Source: a virus. Taken from it: DNA of 38,110 nucleotides. The notes beneath the pieces were generated by a model. The model was not told the origin of the DNA. It saw nothing but the letters and a program-made list of their open reading frames with translations, and did not search any database. A program made the translations under genes and the position numbers. The stretch is from the IMG/VR virus record IMGVR_UViG_3300042517_000292, positions 1 to 38,110 of that record; one strand, written 5' to 3'. Position 1 is the first letter of the stretch. Every line of letters begins with the position of its first letter. Of this stretch, positions 9,454-21,900 are shown in pieces.

Positions 9454-9599
9454 TGGCTATTAGAAAATCTCTGAGTGGTAACAAGGTTGTAATCGAATCT
9501 AATCCTAAGAAAAGTAGGCAAGGAGATGGTAAACACACTAAGTACGCCGCTACGTCTCGCAATAAAGCTCGTAAAAAGTACAGGGGACAGGGAAATTAA
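9453..9599 (+). CDS. Small basic conserved cyanophage protein (48 aa)
   Basis: MAIRKSLSGNKVVIESNPKK... has a strongly basic C-terminus (YAATSRNKARKKYRGQGN) and resembles a small protein that I remember from many T4-like cyanophages. The charge suggests nucleic-acid or ribosome contact, but no function is known. Coupled to the previous gene by a TAATG overlap, and three bases before the next gene. Confidence 0.8.
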   Translation: MAIRKSLSGNKVVIESNPKKSRQGDGKHTKYAATSRNKARKKYRGQGN

Positions 9600-9602
9600 T
9601 CT

Positions 9603-10211
9603 ATGTACCTTTTAGACTCACAAGAAGAATGGAAGAATATTCACGATTCTGATCTGTGGGTCTATAATAAACTTTTTTTAAGTCGGATACTGGGATATAA
9701 CTGTGGACCTATTGGGGTTCCAGTTCCCAAGTCCGACTTTTATATTGTTCGCCCTTCTTTTAATCTATTAGGTATGGGGCGTTTCGCTCGAATAGAGTGG
9801 ATAGATCAATATACAGACCATCTACATCCATCAGAGTTTTGGTGTGAAGTATTTGAAGGAGAACATATTAGTGTAGATTATAAGAATAAACATCCAGAAC
9901 TAACTGTACTTGGTACAAAAGATTTAAAAGATCCCTTATACAAATGGAGTAAATGGGAAAAGATCAATAGATTCATAGAGTTCCCATCAGTTTTAAATGA
10001 ACTCAAAGGGGACTATGAATATATTAATTGTGAATTCATAGGTAATAAATTAATTGAAGTTCATTTTAGAAGAAATCCAGATTTTAGATACGGGAATAAT
10101 GTCGCAATTCCCATCTGGAATGATCAAGATATTGAAGAAGTAGACGATTATAACTATATTAGAGACGAAGATTACCGTCGAAAAGGTTTTTTGATTGATA
10201 ACACGGGATAG
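9603..10211 (+). CDS. Conserved-looking cyanophage protein (202 aa), possible ATP-grasp remnant
   Basis: The protein includes LGYNCGPIGVPVPKSDFYIV, RFARIEWIDQYTDHLHPSEF and, near the C-terminus, YEYINCEFIGNKLIEVHFRR followed by NPDFRYGNN. The CEFIGNKLIEVHFRRNPDF segment resembles the metal-binding end of ATP-grasp ligases, where a strand carrying Glu is followed by Asn-Pro; I could not verify a full ATP-grasp fold and the usual N-terminal nucleotide-binding parts are not evident. It is fourth in the operon from 8516. A hairpin (10203-10220) overlaps its stop codon. Confidence 0.6.
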   Translation: MYLLDSQEEWKNIHDSDLWVYNKLFLSRILGYNCGPIGVPVPKSDFYIVRPSFNLLGMGRFARIEWIDQYTDHLHPSEFWCEVFEGEHISVDYKNKHPELTVLGTKDLKDPLYKWSKWEKINRFIEFPSVLNELKGDYEYINCEFIGNKLIEVHFRRNPDFRYGNNVAIPIWNDQDIEEVDDYNYIRDEDYRRKGFLIDNTG

Positions 10212-10248
10212 CAACCCCGTAAAAAGTTCTGATTTTATCCAAAATCAG
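10203..10248 (+). other. Two consecutive hairpins between genes
   Basis: ACGGG/CCCGT (10203-10220) overlaps the upstream stop and is followed by AAAAA. CTGATTTT/AAAATCAG (10229-10248, loop ATCC) is a perfect 8-bp stem ending nine bases before ATG 10257. The second could mask the ribosome site or act as a weak terminator. Confidence 0.45.
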
Positions 10249-10256
10249 TAAGCACA

Positions 10257-10565
10257 ATGAACAAACAACCAGACCGAAACCAAGATTATATGTATAGTAT
10301 GTGGGGAACAGATCGCCTTTCAACAGATTACAATTCTATTGAGAGTTTAGAAGTTCCACCAAAAACTATGGAAGGATCTCATTTCTCACATGGAATAAGT
10401 CCATACCAAGAAAGAATGCTTCGTGAAATTGCAGAAGATGATATTGTACCAAGAAAACATAATTTTCAAGTTCAAAATGAGATTCATGAAAAAATTAGGA
10501 ATGATGAAGATTATGATGATTGGGGTTATGGTACAGAGCCAATTCCTTTAAGAGAATGGAGATAA
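10257..10565 (+). CDS. Hypothetical protein (102 aa)
   Basis: MNKQPDRNQDYMYSMWGTDR... is polar and largely disordered-looking, with DYNSIESLEVPPKTM, RMLREIAEDDIVPRKHN and an acidic C-terminus (NDEDYDDWGYGTEP). It is the last gene before the structural block; the late promoter of gp25 follows nine bases after its stop. No family is recognised. The start is the ATG after the 10229-10248 hairpin. Confidence 0.65.
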   Translation: MNKQPDRNQDYMYSMWGTDRLSTDYNSIESLEVPPKTMEGSHFSHGISPYQERMLREIAEDDIVPRKHNFQVQNEIHEKIRNDEDYDDWGYGTEPIPLREWR

Positions 10566-10573
10566 AAAACCCT

Positions 10574-10581
10574 AATAAATA
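10574..10581 (+). promoter_or_regulatory. T4-type late promoter (AATAAATA)
   Basis: AATAAATA, 22 bases before the gp25 start. T4-like phages transcribe late genes from TATAAATA-like -10 boxes with a phage sigma (gp55) and no -35 box; cyanophages use the form NATAAATA. Start of the baseplate gene block. Confidence 0.75.
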
Positions 10582-10603
10582 AATTATAATTAAACAATAA
10601 GAA

Positions 10604-11005
10604 ATGCCTGTAGAGCGTGTCAGTCTTGGGTTTAAAGATATTAGTCTCTCGTTAAAGACCAATCCTTTAACGAGAGATATTATTGATATTAAAAATGAAA
10701 CTGCTATAGCACGTTCTGTTCAGAATTTAGTATTAACTATAAATGGAGAACGATTTTTTAATCCATTAGTTGGATCTGGAGTGAATAGATTATTATTTGA
10801 AAATATAGATGAATTTGTTGCAGATTCTATAAAGACTCAGATTGAGATTAGTATCAATAATTATGAACCAAGAGTTGAACTAAAAAGTGTTGAAGTTACT
10901 CCAAATTATGATGAAAACAAATTTGATGTAGTAATTGTTTATACTATAGTTGGGATTGATGCTCTCCCACAACAATTATCATTCGCATTACTGCCAACTA
11001 GATAA
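10604..11005 (+). CDS. 25: Baseplate wedge subunit gp25 (133 aa)
   Basis: A member of the gp25/GPW family: a small wedge protein at the inner baseplate that links the wedge to the tail tube and sheath. Length matches T4 gp25 (132 aa). Features seen are the N-terminal GFKDISLSLKTNPLTRDI, NETAIARSVQNLVLTINGER, the FFNPLVGSGVNRLLFEN loop, and the family EPRV motif (NNYEPRVELKSVEV) near residue 88. The stop codon abuts the gp6 start with no gap, and a late promoter lies upstream, consistent with wedge genes being made together. Confidence 0.93.
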   Translation: MPVERVSLGFKDISLSLKTNPLTRDIIDIKNETAIARSVQNLVLTINGERFFNPLVGSGVNRLLFENIDEFVADSIKTQIEISINNYEPRVELKSVEVTPNYDENKFDVVIVYTIVGIDALPQQLSFALLPTR

Positions 11006-12922
11006 ATGTCACTAGTAAATTTCGCATCTTTAGATTTCGATCAAGTAAAGGAATCTATAAAAAGTTATCTAAGATCTAATTCAACCTTTACAGATTACGA
11101 TTTTGAAGGATCTAATCTGTCTATTCTGATTGATGTATTAGCATATAACACATATATCTCTTCATATAATGCTAATATGCTATCCAATGAGGTATTCTTG
11201 GATGGTGCAACACTCAGAGAGAACGTAGTATCTTTAGCAAGAAACGTTGGATATTTACCAAAATCCATAACAGCACCAAGGGCACTTATATCTTTTTATA
11301 TTGATGTATCCGAATTTGAAAGTAATCCAGTATCCATAACTTTAAAGCAAGGTATTGTATGCACCACTTCTATTAATTTTGGCGATAGAAGTTTTGTATT
11401 CTCAATTCCATCAGACATAACAGTTCCAGTAACTAATGGTTTTGCATTATTTGAAAATATTGAAATTTATGAAGGTGTTTATACCATAAACAATTTTGCA
11501 GTTGATAGTTTTAATAAAAATCAAAAATTTATTTTAAATAATGCTAATATAGATACATCAACTGTTAGAGTTGCTGTAAGAGAAGATAAGAATAGTTCAA
11601 TATCTAGAGTATATAAATTTGTCGATAATATTACAACAGTAAAGAGTACTGATAATGTATTCTTCTTAAATGAAATTGAAGACCAAAGATATGAAATTAT
11701 CTTTGGTGATGGAACTTTTGGTAGTAAATTAGAAAATAATAATTATATTGTTTCATCATATATTATAACCAGTGGTGAATTAGGAAACGGTATTGAAGAT
11801 TTTACATTCTCTGGTAGACTTTTTGATAATAATGGATCTCCAATTCTCTCTACAACTCCACCAGCAATATTAGTATCGCGTCCGTCTCAAGGTGGTTCTA
11901 GTATTGAGACAGTTTCCTCTATTAAAAAATATGCCCCTAGGGTATATGCATCACAAAATAGGGCAGTTACTGCAACAGATTATGAAGCATTGATACCTCA
12001 GATTTACCCAGAAACAGAATCCGTTTCTGTTTTTGGTGGAGAAGAACTAGATCCTCCAAAATATGGTAAGGTTTTTATTACAGTTAAACCAAAAAATGGT
12101 TCATATGTACCAAATAATGTAAAAGATAATTTAAAAATACAACTAAGAAATTATTCTGTGGCAGGAATAATTCCCGAATTTATTGATTTAAAATATCTTT
12201 ATATTGAATATGACGCTAGAGTTTATTATAACACCAATTTAGTTCAGAACAGTGAAGATGTTAGGACTTTGGTGACATCAAATATTATTAAGTATTCAAA
12301 GTCTAGTGAATTAAACAAATATGGTTCTAGATTTAAGTACAGTAAATTTTTAAAGTTAATAGACGATTCTAGTGATGCTATAACATCTAATATTACTAGA
12401 GTTTCAATGAGAAGAGATATGAAGATTCAAATTGGATCTTTTGCTGAATATGAAATATGTTTTGGTAATGAATTCCATATTAAAAATAGATCTGGTTATA
12501 ACATAAAATCTTCTGGATTTACTGTAAGTGGAATATCTGGAACTGTATATCTTGCGGATACTCCACCACAGAATGAATCTGAGACAATCGGTAATATATT
12601 CTTATTCCGATTTGATGGACAATCAAAACCAGTTATTATAAGAAAATCTGTAGGAAATATTGATTATAAAAAAGGAGAGATTAGAATTAACTCTATCAAT
12701 ATTATTGATACTGTTAAAAAATCATTTGGAGACAATATTGTTCAGTTCTCTGCAATACCAAGATCAAATGATATTATTGGAAAACAGGACCTTTATATCC
12801 AATTAGATGTAAATTCATCCACAGTCAATATGATTTCTGATGTCATTTCTTCTGGTATAGATATATCAGGATCACAATATATAGTATCATCAAGTTATTT
12901 AAATGGAGATTTAGTAAGGTAG
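11006..12922 (+). CDS. 6: Baseplate wedge subunit gp6 (638 aa)
   Basis: The protein belongs to the gp6/J-like wedge family that forms the inner ring of the contractile baseplate; T4 gp6 is 660 aa. The N-terminus carries the typical SLDFDQVKESIKSYLRS, GSNLSILIDVLAYNTYISSY and MLSNEVFLDGATLRENVVSL segments (residues 8-90), and the middle has IKKYAPRVYASQNRAVTATD followed by YEALIPQIYPE (about 310-340), a conserved wedge region. It starts directly after the gp25 stop and is followed seven bases later by the gp7-type giant, the T4 gene order. Confidence 0.93.
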   Translation: MSLVNFASLDFDQVKESIKSYLRSNSTFTDYDFEGSNLSILIDVLAYNTYISSYNANMLSNEVFLDGATLRENVVSLARNVGYLPKSITAPRALISFYIDVSEFESNPVSITLKQGIVCTTSINFGDRSFVFSIPSDITVPVTNGFALFENIEIYEGVYTINNFAVDSFNKNQKFILNNANIDTSTVRVAVREDKNSSISRVYKFVDNITTVKSTDNVFFLNEIEDQRYEIIFGDGTFGSKLENNNYIVSSYIITSGELGNGIEDFTFSGRLFDNNGSPILSTTPPAILVSRPSQGGSSIETVSSIKKYAPRVYASQNRAVTATDYEALIPQIYPETESVSVFGGEELDPPKYGKVFITVKPKNGSYVPNNVKDNLKIQLRNYSVAGIIPEFIDLKYLYIEYDARVYYNTNLVQNSEDVRTLVTSNIIKYSKSSELNKYGSRFKYSKFLKLIDDSSDAITSNITRVSMRRDMKIQIGSFAEYEICFGNEFHIKNRSGYNIKSSGFTVSGISGTVYLADTPPQNESETIGNIFLFRFDGQSKPVIIRKSVGNIDYKKGEIRINSINIIDTVKKSFGDNIVQFSAIPRSNDIIGKQDLYIQLDVNSSTVNMISDVISSGIDISGSQYIVSSSYLNGDLVR

Positions 12923-12929
12923 TAATCAT

Positions 12930-15900
12930 ATGTTAAATTCCCGCGTAAAAATTAGAAATCTCGTAGAAGGTCAAATCCCAGAATTTCTAAGAGAGTCATA
13001 TCCAGAATTTCAACAATTATTATCAGAATACTACAAATCTTCAGAGTCTCAAGGAGCACCTTTAGACTTACTCAATAATATTGATCAATATGTAAAATTA
13101 GATAATCTTGCAGAAATCACTTATTATTCTGAATTATCTGATGCTATTGGTGAAGACGACGATATAATAACAGTAGAAAGTACCGATGGATTCCCATCCA
13201 ACTATGGTCTTATACAAATAGATAATGAAGTTATTTTATATGAATCCAAGACAAATACAACTTTTGTAAATTGTTCTAGAGGATTTAGTGGAATTACTTC
13301 TTACAGAGATGTTGATAAAGATAGTTTAATTTTTTCCATCACTAACTCGGATTCACACTCTTCTGGATCTGTAGTATACAATTTATCAAATTTCTTCCTG
13401 AGAGAACTATTCAAGAAATTTAAATCTCAATATACGCCAGGATTTGATAATATTGATTTTTATCCAGGTATAAATGAGAAGTTATTTATTTCAAGAATAA
13501 AAGATTTTTATTCTTCTAAAGGTGCCATAACATCATTTGAGATTTTATTTAAATCTTTATATGGAGAATTGGTTAAGGTTATTAAACCAAAAGATTTTAT
13601 TGTTCAACCATCTGACGCAGATTACAGAATTACAAGAGATCTTGTCGTAGAACAGTATGTTGGAAATCCAGAAAATTTATTGAACCTTACACTTTTCCAA
13701 GATCAAACTGATTTTATTACTAAGGCATCTGGAACAATAACAAAAATAGAAAAAATATATAGAAATTCAAAGGAATACTATCAACTTAGTTTAGACTATA
13801 ACCCAGATACTGAGGAATTTGAATTTACAATCCACCCCAAAACTATAATTGTATCTGATGTAACTGAAAATCAAACATATATTGATGTCGATTCAACATT
13901 AGGGTTTCCACCATCAGGAACACTATCAATAATAGTAGATGGATTAGAATATCTTGTAGATTATTCTGAAAAATCATCAACTCAATTTTTAAATTGTAGT
14001 GGTCTTCCGTTTGTTCCTAGAGGAACTAAATTGGAAACATTAGATTATGCATATGCTAAAGATAGATTTGGTAATGAAGTTAGAGTTAAAATTACTGGAG
14101 TTATTTCATCTTTAGATTACGACTCAGAAAAAACTTATTATTACAGAGAAGATGACGAAATTCAATTAGTTTCTTTGGGTAAGTTGGGGAATACTCCTAA
14201 ACATAATGAATGGGTATTTAATATTACTCCAACCTATGATGTTGTTAGTATCACACAATTAACAAATAAAATAAACGGTGCTGCTAGATTTAGATTAGTA
14301 ACAAAAGATGAAAATATTTTTACTGTTGGTGATCCAGCAATTATCAAATCTAATACTGGTGTAGTTTTAGATGCTTTTGTAATTTCTGTTAGTGATAAAA
14401 ATACAATTGATATCAATTTAACTGTAGATGTAGATAAGACTTTAAAATATACAATTACTAAAGATATATCAAAAGTAAACTGCATAAACTATTCTGAATT
14501 AAATACCGTATCATCAGATATTCAAAATGTCTATATTGATAAAGATGATGTTTATGTGACATCTCCTTCTTTACCAAATTATTATAATGTTCCCCTAACA
14601 TTAAAGGATTATTCTATAACATTTGGTGGTGAATTAAATGGTGAAGATTTAGTTTTAGGTGATCATCCTTTTTATACTGGTGATTCAATTTTCTATAAAT
14701 CACAAGGACCTTTAAATAGACTCAACATTGAAGATGGTATTTACTATGTAAAAAAAATAAATGAAAATACTATTAAATTAGCATCTAGCAAATCAAACTT
14801 ATACAACAATATCTTTATTTCACTATTTGGTACTATTAGTGATAATAAAATACAATTATCTAGATTTTATAATTTAAGACCAAAATCTCAAAAATTGGTC
14901 AGAAAAATATCACCCACAGTAGATGAAGGAATCACCTATGAAACTGAATCTGGACAAATTGGTATTTTAAAGAATGGGGTTGAAATTTTAAATTATAAAT
15001 CTAATGATTTTGTTTATTATGGTGAAATAGAAGACTTAAAAGTGACCTCTTCTGGGGATTCAAATTATGATATAATTAATCCACCTATTTTACACATAGA
15101 AGATTCTATTGGTTTTGGTGCAACTGGTGTATGTAATATTGTAGGATCTTTAAAAAAAATTAATATAATTGATGGTGGATATGGATACACAACTGAACCA
15201 AAGGTAACTATAATTGGTGGAAATGGATCAGGTGCTTCTGCTAAGGCAAATTTAATCTCGATTACAAATTCAGTAAAGTTTAATGCTGGAGACCAATATG
15301 ATCAAGTAAATCTATCAAATAACACAATAGGATTTACAACAGATCATAGATTTTTTAATTCAGAAAGAATAGTATATAAATCTGGAATTCAAACATCAAT
15401 AGGTGGATTGATAAATGATTCAATTTATTATGTTGGAGTAATTGATAGATTTACAATTAAATTGTACTCAAATTTACGTGACTCTATTAGTGGTGTAAAC
15501 ACAATATCTTTCGCCACATATGGTGATGGATTACATACAATAGACTCATTTGAAAAAAAGAAAAAGATATCTTCTATAGACATTTTATCTCCTGGAAAGG
15601 ATTATCAAAATAAAACTTTATTTTTTAGCCCATCTGATGTAAATATTTACTCCGATATTATTACAATAAAAAATCATAGTTATAAAGACAAAGAAATAGT
15701 AAATTATACTTCTACAAATAATTTAATTTCTGGACTTTCTTCTACTGCAGATTATTATGTAAAAGTTATTGATATTGATCATATTAAATTATCTTTAGTT
15801 GGTATTGGAACTTCTATTTCTGAGGACTTTTATTTTAGTAAAAATAGATTTGCAACTTTAGCAACGAAGGGATCTGGAACTCATAGATTAGTATACAAAC

Positions 15901-18900
15901 CCATATCTATCAGTATAGAATCTCCAGTAGGTGTATCTACATTCCCTGGACAAGATTTTAATGCAAAAGTACAACCAATATTCAGAGGAAGTATTGCTTC
16001 AATATCATTGAGTAATAGAGGAAGTAACTATGGTGATCAAGAAATTATAAACTACAATAGGCAACCATCAATTACACTATTAAACGGTGATTCTGCTTTA
16101 ATTACACCCATTGTTTCAAACTCTGGGCAAATTATTGATGCAATTATTAATAATCGTGGTTTTTATTATAATAGTCCACCAGAATTAGTTGTAGATGGTG
16201 ACGGTGTTGGTTGTATTTTAACACCAGTTATAAAAGATGGTAAAATAATTGAAGTAAAAATAATTAATACTGGTTTTGGTTATAATAAAAATAATACTTT
16301 CATCAGAGTTTTATCTGCTGGATCTGGGGCAAAATTTGAAACCCAGATAAAAAACTGGAGAATAAACTTAGTAGAAAGACTAATAGACACAAATCAAATA
16401 AGATTTGATGATGGACTTCTTTCTCTTGGAAAAAATGAGAGATATGGATTGCAATATTGCCATTCATATGTTCCTAGAGAGTTAAGAAGAAAGAGTTTAT
16501 CAACATCTTTAGGTGAAGACGGAACAGTAATTTATAGAAATGACTTGCTAAATGATGATCTAACATTAAAATATCATTCCCCAATTATAGGATGGGCATA
16601 TGATGGTAATCCAATTTATGGTCCCTATGGTTATAGTGATAGAGAAGGTGGTATAGTAAAGAGGATGGTATCTGGATATGTACTTAGACCAAAGCCAGAC
16701 AGACCAGCATCTTATCCAGTTGGTTTATTTGTTGAAGACTATGAATTTTCTGGAGAAGGAGATCTAGACATCTATAATGGAAGATATTGTAAGACCCCAG
16801 AGTTTCCTAACGGTGTATATGCATATTTTTCAACTATAAATGCACAAAAAGATTCTTCTGGTATTTTTAATGGATTTTTAAAACCAGTATTTCCATATTT
16901 TATTGGAAATTATTACAAATCAACTCCAGTAAGATTTAATTTTGATCAATTATCAAATCAAGATATTATTGATATAAATCAAACAAAATGGTTAAGAAAT
17001 ACAACTCCATATTCAATACTTTTAAATAATAGTTACTATGATGGTGTAATTCAACCAGATAAATTTGTACAAAGTTATCCTATAGTTTCTTCTGCGGTTC
17101 CTGGATTTGTTAATGAATTAAAGGTTGTTAATTTTGGTGATAATTATTCCATTAATGATAATATTTTCTTCAACAATCAGGGAACCAGTGGTTCTGGTGC
17201 ATATGCATCCATCAAAGAAATTTCTGGAAGATCTGTTCGTAATATAGTATACACATCTTCTAAAGTTGATAACGTTGAACTTATTCCATACAATAATAGT
17301 GGAACTTTTATTGGATTTGCAACAGCACCACACAATTTAACGGCATCGGATTTAATCAAAATACAGAATCTTTCAAATTTAAATAGTCAATTTGATGGAG
17401 TTTATAAGGTTGGTATATCCACAAATCAATTAACATTAACTGAAAATATTGCAGATTCCTCAATAACTGGAATAGTTACTTATATCAATGTTATTGGATC
17501 ATTAACTATTCCTGATCTCAATATAAATGACATATTGGGAATTGGCACTGAGCAGGTTAAAGTATTATCAGTTGATACTAATAGTTCTAGAATAAAAATT
17601 AGAAGAGCATATAATTCAACAATTGGGGTAGCACATTCTCAAGGAATAGTTGTTAAAGAATTCCCAAGAAAGTTTTTTGTTAATGTTGGTCTCACTAATA
17701 TAACAAATTACAAATTAAATAAAGAAATTTATTTTTATCCAGCAGAATCTATTTCAATTCCAAGTGAAAACATTTTAACATATTCAAATCCAGTAGATTT
17801 TTCTGCTTGGTCAACATATGTAGTAGGATCTGGAACTACAATCACAGTAAATTATTATGATCAACAAGCACCAAATAATACTTTTTCTGCAGCAAAAGTT
17901 CAAGTTGGTATTGTAACTGCAACAGAAATATCTGGTATATTAAATGGACCTGTAACTTTAGCTACAAATAATTATACAATATCAGCATTTTTAAAGGGAC
18001 AATTTGGTGGAGAAATAGTTTATTTGATTGTTGAAGATGGATCTAATTTTATCGCACAACAAATAGTATTAAGTAGTTCATGGAAAAGATATTCAGTATC
18101 TGGTTCAGCAAATGCAGGACCACATAATTTCTTTGTTGGTGGTTGGGGACCAGAAGGGTATACAATACCAGAGTCTACATTTTATGTTTGGGGGGCACAG
18201 ATAGAATCGGGAACAGTATTAACTCCTCATATCAAAACTGAATCGTCTATTGTATTAAGATCCGCGAATGAAGTTGGAACAACTTATTTTTCAAATCCAG
18301 GATTTGGTATTAAAGAAGTAATCATTCCACAAAATTCAATTTACTTACCTGGGCATAATTTGAATACTGGTGATACTTTAACTTATAAAAATAACGGAAA
18401 TAGTTCCATCCAGGTTTCATTTGCTACTACAACATTCCCGCTTCCAAATAATAGTGAAGTGTATGCAGTAAGATATTCGGATACCTTTATTGGAATATCC
18501 ACTATAAAAGTTGGTCTAGGTACTACTGGATCTTATGTTGGAATTGGAACTACTGCACTAGGAAATATTTTAACATTTTCTGGATATGGTACTGGTTTAG
18601 ATCACAGTTTTGTTACAAATTACCAAGATACTATTTCTGGAGATATTTACAAAAAAGATGCCGTAGTAACTACAGATAGGGAACATGGATTAAGGGTATC
18701 TGATATAGTTGACATTAATATAATTTCAGGAATTCAAACTACTGTTTATATCAGTTATGATGATTTAAACAGAAGAATGTTGGTAAATCCAAGATCATTT
18801 ACAGCATTAAATGTTGACTCTGTAGAAAACTTAATAACTATAGCAAATCATGGATTTGAATTGGGATCTAAAGTAATTCACAATTCACAGACTCCATCTG

Positions 18901-21900
18901 GTGGATTAAATAACGCTCAAATATATTATGTGATTCCCATTAGCGAAAATTCTTTAAAATTATCAAATAATTATTATTCAACAATATCATCTTCATCTGA
19001 AGTTGAATTTGTAAATATCACTTCGGCATCATTTGGAACATTAACTCCGATTAATCCAGAAATAAAAGCAATAGCAAATTCGACTGTTATATTTGATCTA
19101 TCTGATCAATCATTATCAATTAATGGTGTGTCTTCTTTTGATTTCAATCTTTACACTGACAGTCAATTTAAAAATAAGTTTTTCAGTACTTTAAGCAATT
19201 TAGGGCAATTTAATGTCTCCAAATCAGGAACTATTGGAATTGAAGGGGGAAGAGTAACATTAATTATAGATGAAAATACTCCAAAAAATTTATATTATAA
19301 CTTAACCCCAATTAACTATGACGGAGCATCTGCAGCAAAATTAGAATATCTTGCAGATAATTTTAATATAAAAAATAATAATAAATTTAGTATTGTAAAT
19401 AGTGAATTCAGTAAGAGGACCACTATTACTGGAGTAACCACTAATACATTTAGATATTCATTAATAAACACACCAGAAAAATCTGGATATACTGTTTCTG
19501 AAGGTATTACGACATATTCTACAAATTCTTCATCTGCTATAGGTCCAGTATATACAACGAACCTCAGTTCTAAAGGAAGAGGATATAGAAAATTACCAAG
19601 TGTTGCAAACATTAGTAGTGGATTGGGTACAAATGCTATCTTCTTACCAGCAAGTAAAACTCTAGGTAAAGTATCGGATGTTGAGATAAGAGACATTGGA
19701 TTTGATTATCCAGTTGACTATACTTTAAGACCATATGCAAAATTCCCAAATGTATTTAAAATTGAACCTTTATCGAAATTTAAAGAAATAAAAATAATTT
19801 CTCCAGGTGTAAATTATTTTGTTCCTCCTCAACTATTAGTTTTAGACGGATTTACTGGAAGAGTTAATGATGAAGTAGATTTGAGATATGATATTGGTGA
19901 TATTGAAGTAACTATTGTTAGAAATACCACAGGTTTATATAACGTAAAACCAGTAATTATCCCAATCAATAATCCAAATGGAACAAGAATAAGTAATATT
20001 ACATATAATAGTACTAACAAACAAGTTACTGTTGGATTAGGTATTAGTTACACTTCAGAAGATCAATTCCCATTTATTGTTGGTGAAAAGGTTATTGTTG
20101 AAAATACTAATATTGATTTGGTAGAAGGTGGAAGAGGATTTAATTCGGCAAATTATGGATATGTATTATTTGAAATAATAGCGGCTGATGCAAATATTGG
20201 AGTTGAAGAAGATCCATATATTGTTTATAGTTTACAGAATTTACTAGGACCAAACCAAAGTCCTGGAATATATGATTCTTTTGAATCATTTGGTGCTGTT
20301 ACCCCAGAAAGATATTTCCCAAGTTTTGATATTAAATTAGAGAAAGATTCTTTTAGATCTGGAGAAATTGTTACTACAGATTCTGGTGCTATTGGCATTG
20401 TTCAAAATTATGATCAAGCAAATGAATATTTAAAAGTTAGAACAAAATATACTTTTAAAGTAAATGATTTGATTGTGGGATCTTCATCTGGAAATAAAGG
20501 AGTTATATCATCTGTAGAAGGTGCTGAAGGAATATTTGATGTTAAATCAAATAGTATTACCAGAAAGGGATGGCAAAAAGAAACTGGTTATTTAAGCAAT
20601 GGATTACAAAGAATTCATGATAATGATTACTACCAATATTTCTCTTATGCATTAAAGAGTCCAGTTAGTTATGAAGTATGGAATCCTTTAGTAAGTAATC
20701 TAAATCATACAGCAGGATTCAAAAAATTTGGTGAGTTGTCAATAGAATCATTTAATGTTGATGAAGTTGGAATAAGCACATCTCAAGACTTTGGTGCTTT
20801 GATTGCGATTTCGGATTTAGTTGAAGTCGTTGACCTAAATTGTGTTAAAGATTTTGACGTTGCTAGAGAAAAGAGTATTTTGATAGATGAAACTTTAGTC
20901 TCAAATGAGATTATATTTAGACTACCATTCTTACAGAGATATCAAGAATTTATTGGTAATAGAGTATTAAAAATTGATGATATTAGTAGTCAATTTAATA
21001 ATGACCAGCGTAGTTTTAATCTATACAGTAATAATTATCCAATATTCAAAGTAGAATTTAATGGTAGTGATCCAAATATTGTAGATCTAGCAGATGCTAG
21101 CATTAATTTAATTAATCATTACTTTGTCTCTGGAGAAGAGATTGAATATATTCCACCAGATAATGATTTTAATAATGCAATAGAAATAGTACCAACTGTA
21201 ATAACTGGTATTGGAACTACTACTAAATTACCACCTTCAATTTATGTAATTAAAGTAGATAATCAAAGAATTAGATTTGCATCTTCTCCTGAAAATGCCC
21301 TACTATTCAACCCAGAATCTATTAATTTAACTTCTGTTGGTATTGGAAGTACTCATATATTCAAATCTAAGATTCAAAATACAAAGGCATTAATTACGAT
21401 TAATGGTACTATACAAACACCAATAGTATCTACCGCAGTAACTTCTTCCTTAGCAAGTTCTGTGGGTATAGGTTCAACTATTATCAATGTTTCTGGAATT
21501 TCATCCTTCTTTGGTGGTGATCTAATTCAAGTGAATGATGAGATTATGAAAATTTCTGCAGTGAGTTCAGCATCAACTACATTTACGGTATTTAGATCAT
21601 GGATGGGAACTGTAGAGTCTTCACATAATTCTAATGATCAGATAGTAAAATTATCTGGAACTTACAATATTATTGATAACACAATTAATTTTATTGAACC
21701 AATGTGGGGTAATCTTCCAATTGGATTTGGCACTACTGCATCATCTTCTGGTGAGGTGGACTATGCTGGATTAACAACAAGTAGTAGATTTAGTGGAAGA
21801 GTATTTATCAGATCTGCATTAAATCAAGCATTTACAACAAGCTTTGTAAGAGCATATGAAACCAATTATATTTTTGATGATTTATCGGACCAATTTAATG

